A DNA stretch of 62,000 bases from NCBI GenBank assembly GCA_002633005.1, contig NMRA01000192.1, forward strand, positions 1 to 62,000, in the 5' to 3' direction. The stretch's first letter is position 1; every line of letters begins with the position of its first letter. Shown piece by piece: positions 13,101-23,022 of this stretch. Both the position numbers and the translations under genes were made by a program. Under the pieces are notes generated by a model. It was not told the origin of the DNA, made no database searches, and was given only the letters and a program-made list of their open reading frames with translations. Source of the stretch: Phoronis australis. Lineage: Eukaryota > Phoronida > Phoronidae.

Positions 13101-16100
13101 CCCAACGTGGCAACCATTGACTGCCTTGTGAAGTTGACGTTCTAGTTTCCATCTGAGAAGAAGGAGACATCCTTGCCATTTTTGATGGTAAGCACTATCA
13201 AAAACAGCAAGGTCGCCTTGTGATAACTTTGTTAAACTACAATTTCGAAGCTGACGTGAACACTAACGCTAAACTTTGCGGTTGACCGCAGTTAACATCG
13301 TAGTAGCAATGTTAACTGTATGGGAAAGAGCCTATAAACTGTTTGACCACGAACCAATACAAATTCTGAATTCATGGTCAAATGCTGATCATGTTCAGTT
13401 TCTAAATCACTGAAATTGCCCAACAAAAACTGAAGTTACCGTAATCGTTCGGGTTAACGCCCTGGGCGGTTAAATTGGCGAATCCAAAAAATCGGGGGAA
13501 GGCGCTTAACCGAGCAGTGGGCGGTTAAATCGAAAATCCACTTAAAGTTGGGGATGGGCGGTTAACTGAGCATGGGCGTTAACCCGAACGATTACGGTAA
13601 GAGAATCTATTCTGTCCCAAATCCCAACCCATTACAGTTTCCATATCTCTTTCCTTGAAGAATGACAGGAGTAATTGGCCTGCCTGTTGTCATACCAGAC
13701 AAAAGGCTGCCCTCAGCAGTTAACAAAAGAGCCATATGTTATCAGACATTCACAGCCTGCTAAGTCTGGTAAAGTCATCTTTTTTTAATGTTTATTACAA
13801 AATCTTCAGAATACAATGAATATACATAACCCAGAAAACGCCAAGAGGCATTAAATCTGGGTAGAAAAAATACAAAGAAGTCTATATACAATTATTATAT
13901 ATGAATACATAAATAAAAAAAACTGATGTTAAGAATACAATGATATATGACAACGAATGAAAATAATTCATTTTCATACAGATGTATAAAATTCTATCCA
14001 CTCACACAAAGAGATTTAATGTTATAAAGAAATTCTGATACTATTTCAAATAAAACCTTATTTTCGTTTGAGTTAAGTTCTTGACATCCATATAGAAAGA
14101 AATTAATTTTGTTGTACAATTGCGAAATTTCAGAATATTTTTTATAAACATTGGGGTATTGTTCGAGTGCCTGGAAGAGCTGTACCCTCTCCTCCTTGCG
14201 TACCTCACAAGCAAAGAAAACATGAGGATATGTCTGGGTATCTCCACAGGAACACAGAGGCGAAATATTATTAAAATTATGTCTAAATTTCTCGTTGTTT
14301 AGGAATAGACCACATCTTGATCTGTATAGGATTATTTCATGGTTGCGGGGAAGTTTGAATGATGTCAATGGGACTGGCAAGTCTGGAGTAGTGGTATGCA
14401 TTTTAAAGTTATTTTTGAGAGTGACGATTGAAGTGCTTTCTTTTATTTTGAATGGTAAGGAATTCCAGTTGTCAATACAAGTTAATATCGTTGATCTTCT
14501 GAAGGCTTGGCTGATATTGCTTTGCCGGAGTCCTGGTCTCGTGCTTGGTCTTTTGTAGGAGTCAAAGAGGATTTTGTTAGAATAATTGTTTATGTTGGTT
14601 AAGACTTTGAATGTATACACGGACAGGTGGAGTTTACGACGGGTTGCTAGTAAAGTCATCTGAACAGGAGAACACGCAAATGTACCGAAGAGAAGTACTG
14701 CCAGCTGGGATCCACGAATCTCAGACAGCATGCATGTTGTGGTGAATGTCCCAAGAGAGGAGGACCTGTATGAGAGACAACCTTGAGTTCACCTGTGTTG
14801 AGGTGGTAATGATACCAAAGACAGTCGATGACCTGTATGTCACATAATTTATGTGACACATGGCATTCACCTTACTGGTGGCGCACCCCAGTCTTCTGCA
14901 GGAAAGAGGGAATGTAGCCTTGGTACAAAGCTGTACATACTAAATACAAAGCTTTGCGCCGATGAGGGCAAAAAACTGACCAGATAAAATCTGACGCAAA
15001 ATTAGTGTCATTAAAAACTACACCCTTCCTTAAGTACACTAAGTTCATTTACCCGTGGTGGAAAAATTGGCGTTCTACCGTAATTCTGCAGCTGAAGTTA
15101 TACAGCGATCTTATGCGTCGGATTTCGGCGCCAAGAAATATTGCGTCACCTGTTGGCCAATTTCTTTTTTTGCCAATTCTTCATTCAGCTATTGTTCTTT
15201 CACGAGGTTGCGTACACGTCACAACAAAATATTGGAACTGGTTTCACTTCATTACAAGTTTTTAGATTTTTGATACCAGTAAACCGAATATCAGAAGACA
15301 TTTTGCTGCTGCCAAGCTATCATCTCCAGAGAGACGTCGCAAAAATTCAGGAAATAGCGCGTGCACGTTTCACGAGCGTATTGTTTTCCAAACAACGACA
15401 TAATTTTTCTTTGTTAGAAAAAGCGGAGGATTATGCAAGAAAATGACGTTTATTAGATTGTTTTTCACTTAAACAGCTGTAATGGGCAAGGTGGGTGTCT
15501 CTTGACGCCCAAATTTTGCATGCACCCCATCCAGTCTTTAGCTCTACATATTGATACAAGTTTCACAGCCAGGTGATGAGCAGAACTACCCTGGCTGTGT
15601 GCAATTTCGGGGTCTATGGAAGATTAACACACAGTGGTACCTAGCTGTATTTTGACGATAAGTCTTCTTACAGCTAACTGGCTGGCTAAAAGGAATTTTT
15701 TTTTGCTTCCGGAATGTTGCTTCCGCCAAACCATATGAGCCTCTGTTAGCCACTCACTAAGTAAGGGACATTTGACAATTATCTGAATAGTTCGCATGCT
15801 TACCGGTTTTATCGGGGTCACTGAATCGATTTCTGCAGGGTCGGGTAATCTCGGCAATTATTTAGAGTGCATTGTAGTAATAGCCGAGATTACCCGACCC
15901 AGAAATCGAACCAGCGACCCCCATAAAACCAGCAAGTGTGCTATCCATTCAGCTAATAGGCAATTGCCCGTTAGTGAGTCGCTAAGAGAGGCTCATGATT
16001 CACCGGAAGCACATCTACAACATTCCCCCCTTTCCTACGGAACACGCACGTCACCAGGAAGGTGAACACCAGGATGTCTCGCATACAGGTCATCAACGTC

Positions 16101-16852
16101 CCTTGGTACCTTTACCACCACAACACAGGTGAACACAAGGTAGTCTCTCATACAGGTCCTTGACTCCTGGAACCTTCCATGCCCGCCGTCCCGAGGTCCG
16201 TGGGTGCTAGTTGGCAGTGCTTCATCGGTAGATCATCCGTTTGCTGACTATGCCATTTGTAGTAATAGCCGAGATTAGCCGACCCGGGAATCAAATCAAC
16301 GACCCCCATAAAACCGGTGAGCGTGCTAATCTTTCAGCTAATAGGCAATTGCCCGTTAGCGAGTGGCTAACAGAGGCTCATACGATTCACCGGAAGCACA
16401 TCTACAACAGCATCATAGACAACTAGCCATAGTATAGACAGTGATCACCATCTTTCAGGAGAGATGCTGGAGCTCCTATAACTTTGAAGTGAAATAATTC
16501 GGTGGGTAAAACAACAATCCGCTTTTATGCTTGGGCGGACGACCATTGGTTTCCCCAAAGTGTACAATTCTTTACAAAATTGATCCTCTAGGTTTTCTCT
16601 GGAACCTCCATTTCGTAGCAAAATACTCAAATCCAGCACAAAACACTTACTTCTGCATGTGAAACAGGAATCTTCAAAATGCCTTGAACAGATAAATGCT
16701 GTTTTGACATTGAAGAACTTGTCTACTCTATTAATGCACTGTACAAGCTGTTCCTGCCAGTCTCTGTTATATGGCCGCTCAACCTTGTGGAAACTCAAAC
16801 CTCTGCACTTTTCTGAATAGGTGCAACATCCAACTACCGCGCACCGAGACAT
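6847..16852 (-). CDS. THAP-domain protein, five-exon gene (488 aa)
   Basis: Five minus-strand exons, 16852-16651, 11397-11261, 10229-9636, 8028-7815 and 7166-6847, join with intron phases 1, 0, 0 and 1, each matching the next acceptor, to give 1467 nt including the stop. The protein starts with a THAP zinc finger (Cys4, Cys9 and later Cys-Ser-Arg-His, then LKVGSLPTRF), a C2CH DNA-binding fold found in animal transcription regulators and in some DNA transposases. A Ser/Thr/Pro-rich linker follows. The last 175 or so residues contain a CPGV segment, a CCPCRQ segment followed by a basic stretch, a probable helix (SHEAIVEAFKMTRKHNK) and an acidic C-terminus. This C-terminal half resembles Cys-containing regions seen beside THAP domains in uncharacterised invertebrate proteins, but I cannot name it. 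Nuclear DNA binding is inferred from the THAP domain only. The spliced structure argues for a host gene rather than a transposon. Confidence 0.72.
7815..8028 (-). CDS. THAP gene exon 4: globular segment
   Basis: The acceptor TTGTATTTTAG|ATTATT has a good pyrimidine context and keeps phase 0. It encodes IIKCLKISRGEVEQAYVLGR, then MKDENMTVLKALQCLFNSAV and CPGVTNPDLLAVSDCRGSQH. The helical LKALQCLF stretch recalls BEN-domain helices, and the CPGV part recalls regions beside THAP domains in other invertebrate proteins; neither resemblance is strong enough to name. The donor TTAG|GTAAAT at 7814 leaves phase 1. Confidence 0.65.
9636..10229 (-). CDS. THAP gene exon 3: Ser/Thr/Pro linker
   Basis: The acceptor TCATTTAG|GCAAAC is immediately preceded in frame by a TAG, so the reading frame needs splicing here. 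The 198 codons are dominated by Ser, Thr, Ala, Val and Pro, with imperfect 12-residue repeats around T-V-x-x-K-P (9831-10001). The exon ends in a non-repetitive segment, NFQDVLNFLRNNSSWKIFRH then FEIMEIRDWK, which probably begins the C-terminal domain. The donor is AAG|GTAATG at 9635, phase 0. The linker is probably disordered. Confidence 0.7.
11261..11397 (-). CDS. THAP gene exon 2: end of THAP finger
   Basis: The acceptor is GAAG|GAGATG, with a branch-like CTAAT about 25 bases upstream but a weak pyrimidine tract. The first two bases complete an Arg codon with exon 1. The exon encodes DDFQRGLKVGSLPTRFLDLE, and the LKxGSLPTxF part is the characteristic end of THAP domains (AVPTIF-type box). 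It continues with a basic PKKNGTLRKVRGIPRKVW segment. The donor is CTT|GTGAGT at 11260, phase 0. Confidence 0.75.
12328..12497. repeat. 85-bp tandem duplication
   Basis: Two adjacent 85-bp units, 12328-12412 and 12413-12497, differ at a single base (CATGCC versus CATACC). Each contains a short TG run (TTATTGTGTGTGTGTC). The duplication is recent and lies in intron 1 of the THAP gene. Confidence 0.9.
12498..13435. other. Intronic non-coding stretch
   Basis: This is part of THAP gene intron 1. Overlapping short plus-strand open frames (63-86 codons) have no coding character. A 14-bp self-complementary pair ccAACTTGTTGTTG/caAGTTGGG occurs near 12730-12770. Nothing else is recognisable. Confidence 0.45.
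13436..13600. mobile_element. MITE with 27-bp perfect TIRs, TA-type
   Basis: The first and last 27 bases are perfect inverted repeats, beginning TTACCGTAATCGTTCGGGTT and continuing AACGCCC. If the outer TA pairs are the duplicated target, the element starts at CCGTAATCG and fits the TA target preference of Tc1/mariner-type elements. The interior contains three GGGCGGTTAA subrepeats. It is far too short (165 bp) to encode a transposase. It lies in THAP gene intron 1. Confidence 0.85.
13828..13862 (-). other. 3' UTR hairpin of LINE copy B
   Basis: AACCCAGA and TCTGGGT pair around a loop containing a second small GCCnnnnnGGC pairing (CGCCAAGAGGCA). The stem is shared with copy A at 2412-2444, while the surrounding 3' UTR is diverged. 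Confidence 0.6.
13994..14649 (-). pseudogene. LINE ORF2 C-terminal fragment, frame intact
   Basis: About 218 codons remain open. They begin ATRRKLHLSVYTFKVLTNIN, contain WNSLPFKIKESTSIVTLKNN, and end with a C-x-C-x9-H region (CSCGDTQTYPHVFFACEVRK) and a helix-rich tail. The RRKLHLSVYTFKVL and W-N-x-L-P patterns are typical of the region after the reverse-transcriptase core in jockey/CR1-like LINEs. The endonuclease and catalytic YADD region are absent through truncation, so it cannot move by itself. An ATG at 14731 lies outside the element and is incidental. Confidence 0.85.
14735..14842. repeat. Dispersed repeat, inverted mate at 16069-16165
   Basis: AGGACCTGTATGAGAGAC, GTTCACCTGTGTTG and GGTGGTAA occur here in order; their reverse complements occur in order near 16090-16160, with roughly 85 percent agreement by eye. 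The mate itself contains a second partial unit (TGAACACCAGGATGTCTCGC near 16064). Both lie in intron 1 of the THAP gene. Confidence 0.65.
14862..15710. other. Intronic non-coding stretch
   Basis: Three overlapping plus-strand open frames (72-101 codons, 15005-15446) have no recognisable motif and read as chance. No repeat boundary is visible. Confidence 0.4.
15711..15882 (+). mobile_element. tRNA-derived SINE, copy 1
   Basis: On the plus strand TTATCTGAATAGTTCGCATG is a diverged polymerase III A-box region and CACTGAATCGATTTC a diverged B-box. The tail GGGTCGGGTAATCTCGGC is shared with copies 2 and 3. The body matches the reverse complement of copies 2 and 3. Confidence 0.6.
15883..16026 (-). 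mobile_element. tRNA-derived SINE, copy 2 (inverted against copy 1)
   Basis: Read on the minus strand, TTAGCTGAATGGATAGCACA fits a tRNA A-box and GCTGGTTCGATTTCTGG a near-consensus B-box (GGTTCGANNCC type), about 30 bases apart. This is the tRNA-like polymerase III promoter layout. The tail runs TCGGGTAATCTCGGCTATTA. It abuts copy 1 tail to tail, and 18 bases at 15838-15855 and 15883-15900 are perfectly complementary. Confidence 0.7.
16069..16165. repeat. Dispersed repeat, inverted mate of 14735-14842
   Basis: It contains the complement of the 14.7-kb repeat and lies between two SINE copies, which suggests nested insertions. Confidence 0.6.
16252..16411 (-). mobile_element. tRNA-derived SINE, copy 3
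   Basis: It is in the same orientation as copy 2 and about 85 percent identical by eye, from TGTAGTAATAGCCGAGATTA through CGGAAGCACATCTACAACA. The B-box is more decayed (GTTGATTTGATTCCC on the minus strand). It lies just inside intron 1, about 240 bp from THAP exon 1. Confidence 0.68.
16651..16852 (-). CDS. THAP gene exon 1: first part of THAP finger
   Basis: Translation starts MSRCAVVGCCTYSEKCRGLS, followed by FHKVERPYNRDWQEQLVQ and ends ICSRHFEDSCFTCR. The C-x4-C pair, the His-Lys after the first strand, the invariant Trp and the C-x2-H pair are the THAP signature. The start is chosen at 16852 because THAP domains sit at the extreme N-terminus; the same frame stays open upstream to 16990, which I treat as 5' UTR. 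The donor is GAA|GTAAGTGT at 16650, phase 1. The upstream promoter is not identified. Confidence 0.8.
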
Positions 16853-16990
16853 AATTGCTTGAACAGTCTTAATTCTAGTGACAGTGGAGAACTTGAGCTC
16901 CGCGTCAATCAGAGTAGTCTGCAAAAATACCGGAAGTAGCCCATGCAGAGGAGCTGGTGTAAGCGACGCCTGGTGGATAACGAGACGCAA

Positions 16991-17830
16991 TGAAGCTAGA
17001 AAGTAGCCTAAGTAAAAACGTTTATTTTAGATCGGTGTGAGTAGATACAAAAAAAGCAAAAACATTAGCCCAAATGTTAGTTAACGATAAAAGTAAATGT
17101 TCAGACATTTTTTACAGAGAGGTATAAATTTTTTCAGGTCATTGCAACATCTTATTGATTCATGCAATGATTTGCTTCGACAAAAACACCTCGATTGTGT
17201 ACCAGTTGAACGAAATCTGGAGACTGACGTCTTCAAGAAGTAGGCTACATTATTGAGTTTGTCGTGTCTTTGTCCACTCTTTACAGGTCCATTGGCCGAG
17301 TTTTGATGATAGATACATTTAACGCACCCCGGGCTAACCCACGTTTGGCTGAACGTGACGGGGAATTCAAAAGTTCTTTCAATCCTGCTTGAATTGTGCT
17401 GTGCATGAACTTAGAATCCTGCGTAATCTCAAGATCGCGTATGCGTGAACTTGGAATTGAATATTCTTTAAAGGAATAATGTGAAATAGTATGTTTAGTA
17501 TAAAGAATTTTTGTTATTATTGACAAATATCACGATCACCCATTTTTTCCTTATACCGTAACTTGCGTCGGCCGAGTAGGAGGAATACGTGAATGCTTAA
17601 ATCAATTATTGTTTGGTGAATAAGATTGCCATAGTTGAAGAGGCTGATTATAATTTACATTTGTTTATTGACATGTAATTTTGAGTTCTTGCAGTGCAAA
17701 TTTTATCAACGTGAACGTGATTATTTTGAGGGAAGTTGTGTCATCTTGAGATCAAGCAGGATTCCAAATTCACACACAGCAGTCGTACGTCCTGTGGCCC
17801 GAAAGGTCGAATAACTAAAGTTTTCAAAGC
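16991..17830. other. Non-coding stretch upstream of THAP gene
   Basis: This would hold the promoter and 5' UTR of the minus-strand THAP gene. I see no TATA box at a sensible distance and no convincing coding frame (best 81 codons, 17281-17526). Confidence 0.4.
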
Positions 17831-17977
17831 CAGGGGCGGATCCAGGATTTTGAGTTGGGAGGAGGAGGGCATGGCAGAGTCATGATTGGTCAGGATTTTG
17901 CCCATCAAACATTCGCACCTCGAACTCTTTAGGGGGGCGTGCATGGTCCTCTTGGCCCCCCTCTAAATCCGCCAGTG
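17831..17977. mobile_element. MITE of the CAGGGGCGGATCCAG type
   Basis: The ends CAGGGGCGGATCCAGGATTT and CTCTAAATCCGCCAGTG are imperfect inverted repeats (11 of the outer 15 bases pair). The 5-bp sequence AAAGC abuts both ends (17826-17830 and 17978-17982), consistent with a target duplication. Elements with these ends are widespread non-autonomous DNA transposons in animals. It is 147 bp with no coding capacity. Confidence 0.75.
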
Positions 17978-18674
17978 AAAGCGGTCACTAAATCAGTGAT
18001 TTTTTTCAATAAACCAAGTTTTGATTTTAGGGAGTCGTTGACTTACCGATAACTTGATCTTGAATAGTCCGTAAATAGGAGAGATGTGATTTCCAGGCTT
18101 AGAAAGGACTGACAGTGGAGCATTTCTTCAGCAATATCAAGCTCCTGGCCAAACGGTGTGTCGCGTGCGACAATGTCATGCCACAACACGTAGGTCCTAC
18201 GCGGAACTATAGCGATATCATTTTTGTTGCTAATGCTAGGAACATGGTATTATAAAATTTTGACAACTGATGATTGTGCCGGTGCTCGGAACATAAGCTA
18301 GGGGATGCAGAAAACATTCAAAATTCAAATCATAGTTCGGCACATTCGTAAATTCACGTGTTTACATGTGAATCATTCAGCATGAAGAACGAGAGACATG
18401 TGATTATTTAAAACAAAGAACATGGAAGCTTGTGGTGTACCGAAAATCACCAGAAATCAATAAGGCCCTGCAACGTTTAATCGTCTTCATGTTCTCGTCA
18501 ACCGGTTTGGTGGACTGAGAACCGGGACTATCGTTTTCCATTCTCGGCGTGAAAATCCCTGGGAGGGGGGTCGAGATATGATAGTAAAACCCATTGTTGA
18601 GTCCCGTAAAACCAGTTAGTCGAGCCATTTTCTGTGGGCAAGACCTCTCAGTACCGTATGATGAAATAACAAAA

Positions 18675-18878
18675 CATGTGCGCACCCAGCCTTTAATATG
18701 AGGGGGGGGGCTCGGATTTCTGGCGATGCCTTTTGCTGTAAAAAAAGCGGGAGGACTAAAAAAACGGGGTACCACCTTCACTGTGTGTCTGCGCCTTTTT
18801 AGTGGACTTTTGTCTCGTTTTCTCGGACTTTTTGTTTCNGGGGGGGGAGCTCGTTCGAGTCCCCTGGGTGCGCGCATG
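18675..18878. mobile_element. MITE, CATGCGCGCACCCAG family, copy 1
   Basis: The left end CATGTGCGCACCCAGCC and right end CTGGGTGCGCGCATG are inverted repeats. CAAAA lies directly outside both ends (18670-18674 and 18879-18883), a probable 5-bp target duplication. The interior holds CTAAAAAAACGGGG and TAGTGGACTTTTGTCTCGTT, which recur inverted in the copy at 48531-48770. An N at 18839 sits beside a G run. The open frames across it are shadows of repeat sequence. Confidence 0.8.
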
Positions 18879-18996
18879 CAAAATTCACTATTGCGATTGG
18901 CATTCAGTGGAAAACTGTAAACTTACAACGTTGCACATTTAATGGAAACCGTCCTTGGGCAATCATCCATGTACGTAAGGCCCAATTCATCTACGA

Positions 18997-20565
18997 CACA
19001 CATGATCCAAGTAATAACTCTTCAGTCTAGGCCACACCAATGATGGGCAAGTGGAATTCATTTCCGCATGCAACAAAAATAACTTCAGGAAATTTTAGTT
19101 TGCTTTTAACAGGGTTCTTACGCAATGAATAGCCTTCATGAAAAACAACTGCTAAACTTTAAGCATCCGCAGTGAAATACTGAGTCTCCGAGAAATGTAA
19201 AAATGTCCTTTTAGCAATCAATTTGATCCTAAATAGAAGATTTTTGCCGTATTCATGGTACATGGCCACGTGCTGGGAAATATTTTAAGAAGTAATCATT
19301 ATGACGTCTATCAGCAACTCCAACCATGGACACTTTTTCTTATGCTCAATAGATGGCATTTGTGTCGGTCCCAACCAGGGGCCTGTTACACGAAAAGTGA
19401 ATAAAAAATTTCGTCTTTCGCTTCACACAATCATTTCCCATGAATAGATAATATACCTCAGCAAAATACAAAGTCCCTACGAATGTAGTGACATTTGCCA
19501 GTTGGTGACGTAATTTGTTTAAATTGCAGCTAAACTGTGTTGTGCTACAACCATATACAGTTACAGCGAAATGAGAGCGTACTAAGACAAAACTTCTTAC
19601 TAACATGAAGTATAGACAGTTGAAATCGTGCTGACTTCGCTAAGTTGTTGTACGTACAAGGTTCACGGTCACTCATGGGACACGTGGCGGACTGAAGAAT
19701 TGAATAACAATTTGCAAGCGTAAATCGGATGTTAGCGGAAAGCATATTGTTACAACGATAAAACATCACTTGCTGAAAACNCACACATGATCCAAGTAAC
19801 AACTCTTCAGTCTAGGCCACACCAATGATGGGCAAGTGGGATTCATTTCCGCATGCAACAAAAATAACTTCAGGAAATTTTAGTTTGCTTTTAACAGGGT
19901 TCTTACGCAATGAATGGCCTTCATCAAAAACAACTGCTAAATTTTAAGCATCCGCAGTGAAATACTGAGTCTCCGAGAAATGTAAAAATGTCCTTTTAGC
20001 AATCAGTTTGATCCTAAATAGAAGATTTTTGCCGTATTCATGGTACATGGCCACGTGCTGGGAAATATTTTAAGAAGTAATCATTATGACGTCTATCAGC
20101 AACTCCAACCATGGACATTTTTTCTTATGCTCAATAGATGGCATTTGTGTCGGTCCCAACCAGGGGCCTGTTACACGAAAAGTGAATAAAAAAATTCGTC
20201 TTTCGCTTCACACAATCATTTCCCATGAATAGATAATATACCTCAGCAAAATACAAAGTCCCAAAGAATGTAGTGACATTTGCCAGTTGGTGACGTAATT
20301 TGTTTAAATTGCAGCTAAACTGTGTTGTGCTACAACCATATACAGTTACAGCGAAATGAGAGCGTACTAAGACAAAACTTCTTACTAACATGAAGTATAG
20401 ACAGTTGAAATCGTGCTGACTTCGATAACTTGTTGTACGTACAAGGTTCACGGTCACTCATGGGACACGTGGCGGACTGAAGAATTGAATAACAATTTGC
20501 AAGCGTAAATCGGATGTTATCGGAAAGCATATTGTTACAAAGATAAAACATCACTTGCTGAAAAC
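18997..20565. repeat. 785-bp tandem duplication across a single N
   Basis: Bases 18997-19780 and 19782-20565 are the same sequence at a constant offset of 785, differing at only a handful of single bases (for example CAGGAA/AATAGCC against AATGGCC, and TCGCTAAGTT against TCGATAACTT). The single N at 19781 is the junction. Allelic-level divergence plus a junction gap points to two haplotypes placed in series by the assembler rather than a true duplication. Neither copy has a supported gene; the open frames of 74-108 codons appear in both only because the DNA is repeated. Confidence 0.9.
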
Positions 20566-22893
20566 AATTTCACTAATTACAAATTATATCCGAACAAAAT
20601 ATGGGATACAATATGAAATACGAAAAAACGTTTTTTCCAACATCCATTGTGGTATTCAATGCATTATCACATCATTTTGTGTTATGTATGTGTTGAACCC
20701 GCTTCGATAACTTTTTGCTTTTGTTTGGAGTCACGGAAAAGTAAATTTGAATCTGTAAAAACAAAATGTGGTCGCACTACACCTAATAAATATTAGGCTA
20801 TACACTCATTGAAATAAAGCAATAAACAAAACTTGGCACATGTCCGCCCCACAATGGCGACAGTAACGATATATGTTTGGCGTTTATTAGTTTGTTTGCC
20901 TATTATTTTGATAAAATCGGTTATAAAATCGCAGATAAAACAACTTGTCACGATTATTTAAAAACGGAGAGCGTCCACAGTCCGTACTTTAAAGCATGGA
21001 TGCAAGATTTGGAAATATTTATTATATAACAACCTTTTTGAAAGCTAGCGGCAAAACATGAGAAGCTTTCAGATTTCATCGATACGCCCCTGCATTGGAA
21101 ACTAAAAATGCGTGACAGTGAAGAATTTTCAAACCAAGACGTAGCTACCAGGGCCTACCAACTACTGTAGGGCGTTCGTGAAACATGAAACGTGACCTCA
21201 GATACAGCTGCTGGACACTGAATAACATTATCTACAGAATCACATGGGAGCAACTTCAGGTAAACACAAATTACAATTGATTGCAATTAAGTCCCGTCAA
21301 AGCCAAACTATTTCGTAACAAGTAAGCTTGAGCACCTATTCAGTACGATCATATAGGATGGGATCACGTTTTTAATGATATCATTGTCACATAAAAGATG
21401 AGCGATCCGATTTCAAAACATTACACATTTTACAAATTAGACCGGCATCGCTGTTATCGTAATTGTCATCTGCATTGTATTCAAGTTAGTTTACTCTGTT
21501 TTTGTAACTGATTCCGTTTTGGCATCTTATTCCGTCTGCCGTTTGAGCGTTGTGTATGTGATCAACAATAGATTAGGATTTCATTCACACATATTTCATT
21601 GTTCAAACGTATAAACGAAACGTTCTCACACGGTCAAGTCTGGTTTAAAGCTGCTCCCACAAACGCAAAATAACAACAGCACAGCATTGGTCATGTTTTA
21701 ATAAAGTTGAATTATAATTTTTTTAGTTTTTGAATATCGTAAGCTATTTGATACCAACCCGCAATCCAAGGCTCGGGAGTCATGAGAAATAGGGGTCTCG
21801 ACCACCATGCAAGGTCACGGGCGAACATTACAGGTTGAGGCTTGACATTGGCGACCACTTGGGGCGTTGCGGAATCAATATATTTAGAGGAAGAGTGGCT
21901 GATTTTAGATGTTTGAGAAACCATTGATTTTTATTCCGTAATGATGCACACATAAACACTACCTAGGTAACAAAAGACCAATAGTTCTCCGGAAATCATG
22001 TAACTTCAGTTTCGTTCAAAACAATATCCAGCTACCTGCGTCTTTACAAATATTTTAACATAAGAAAGCTAAGACCTAAGTAGACAGGTTTGACTGAATA
22101 AAACGAAATGTTAAGTTAATTTCACTATACTTTCTGGTCCATTATAGTAAGAATGCATTACAATTGATAACACCTTCCTGAAAAAAAGGCACGTAAACCG
22201 CGGTAATTGTACTCGTCTTTTCAAGGATAACAAGTAAATAGAAAGACTACTTTCAACTGATAGATTTTATTTCGGTTTCAGGTTTGCTCTAAATCAATGC
22301 TGAAGAATCAGACGGACGCAACAAAACGTGTATGAAATTAGCAATCAACTTTTGGACAGTTCTGCTGTCACCTCAGTCTGTCAACACCCAGAGCCTGAGT
22401 TGTTGTTGCTACGGTTTCACAACGCAATATGGGGAAAGCCCTTTGTAAGACCACTACAAAACATATTATCTGCGATATATTTTTGATTACATCGACCTGA
22501 AACTATTACCGTATAGAGTCGCGTTATCAAAATGGTTCCTGTGGAAGTCCTGTCAACGAGCTGTTGCATGTAGTGGTCCACGATATTAAGCCTTCTAGAA
22601 CATACATAGCCTAGATTGCTTCAGTCAAGGTAACGCCACAAATGTCTAATCGATTCAAACGGTGCTGTAGTAGCCTAGGCCTACACGTCGGGTAAACTAT
22701 TAGCAGGTATTTCGCAAGTGTAATGTTATGTTCGGTGACAAATGTCTATGAAGAAATGGAGAAAATTAGTAACTTTATCCAAAAATATTCATTTTAAAAA
22801 ATGAAAGTCATTGATAACCCAGGGCCCCATGAAAGCATGGAACTCGTCAGCGGAAGTCAAGATTGTAAAAACAATGGCTGGACTACACTCTTT
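20566..22893. other. Non-coding stretch
   Basis: AT-rich with one minus-strand open frame of 70 codons (21712-21924) that lacks motifs. No RNA gene or bounded repeat is seen. Confidence 0.5.
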
Positions 22894-22920
22894 CACAGTG
22901 CTACGAAAGGTAGCACTGTG
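22894..22920. repeat. Perfect 11-bp stem hairpin
   Basis: CACAGTGCTAC and GTAGCACTGTG flank a 5-base GAAAG loop. It is short for a microRNA precursor and could equally be a MITE core. The flanks do not extend the pairing. Confidence 0.6.
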
Positions 22921-23022
22921 GGATGTTGTTTAACATGGCTTCTCATTGGTCAAAGCAAGAAGAGATGGTTATAACGACGTCATAACATTCAGTCATTCCC
23001 ATTGGCTGAAATCTGGCTCCCA

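Larger units (their letters stand above)
13781..14649 (-). mobile_element. 5'-truncated non-LTR retrotransposon (LINE copy B)
   Basis: A 12-bp direct repeat, GTAAAGTCATCT, at 13769-13780 and 14650-14661 flanks the element exactly, giving a clear target-site duplication. The 3' end on the minus strand is an A-rich tail next to the left repeat, preceded by AATAAA and the hairpin at 13828-13862. The coding homology begins abruptly at the right repeat. It is a younger copy of the family at 2350-3022, inserted antisense relative to neither host gene: it has the same orientation as the THAP gene whose intron 1 holds it. Confidence 0.92.

Noticed and set aside
15005-15446. Three overlapping plus-strand frames
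   Set aside because: They lie in THAP intron 1, without motifs or conserved-looking codon use.
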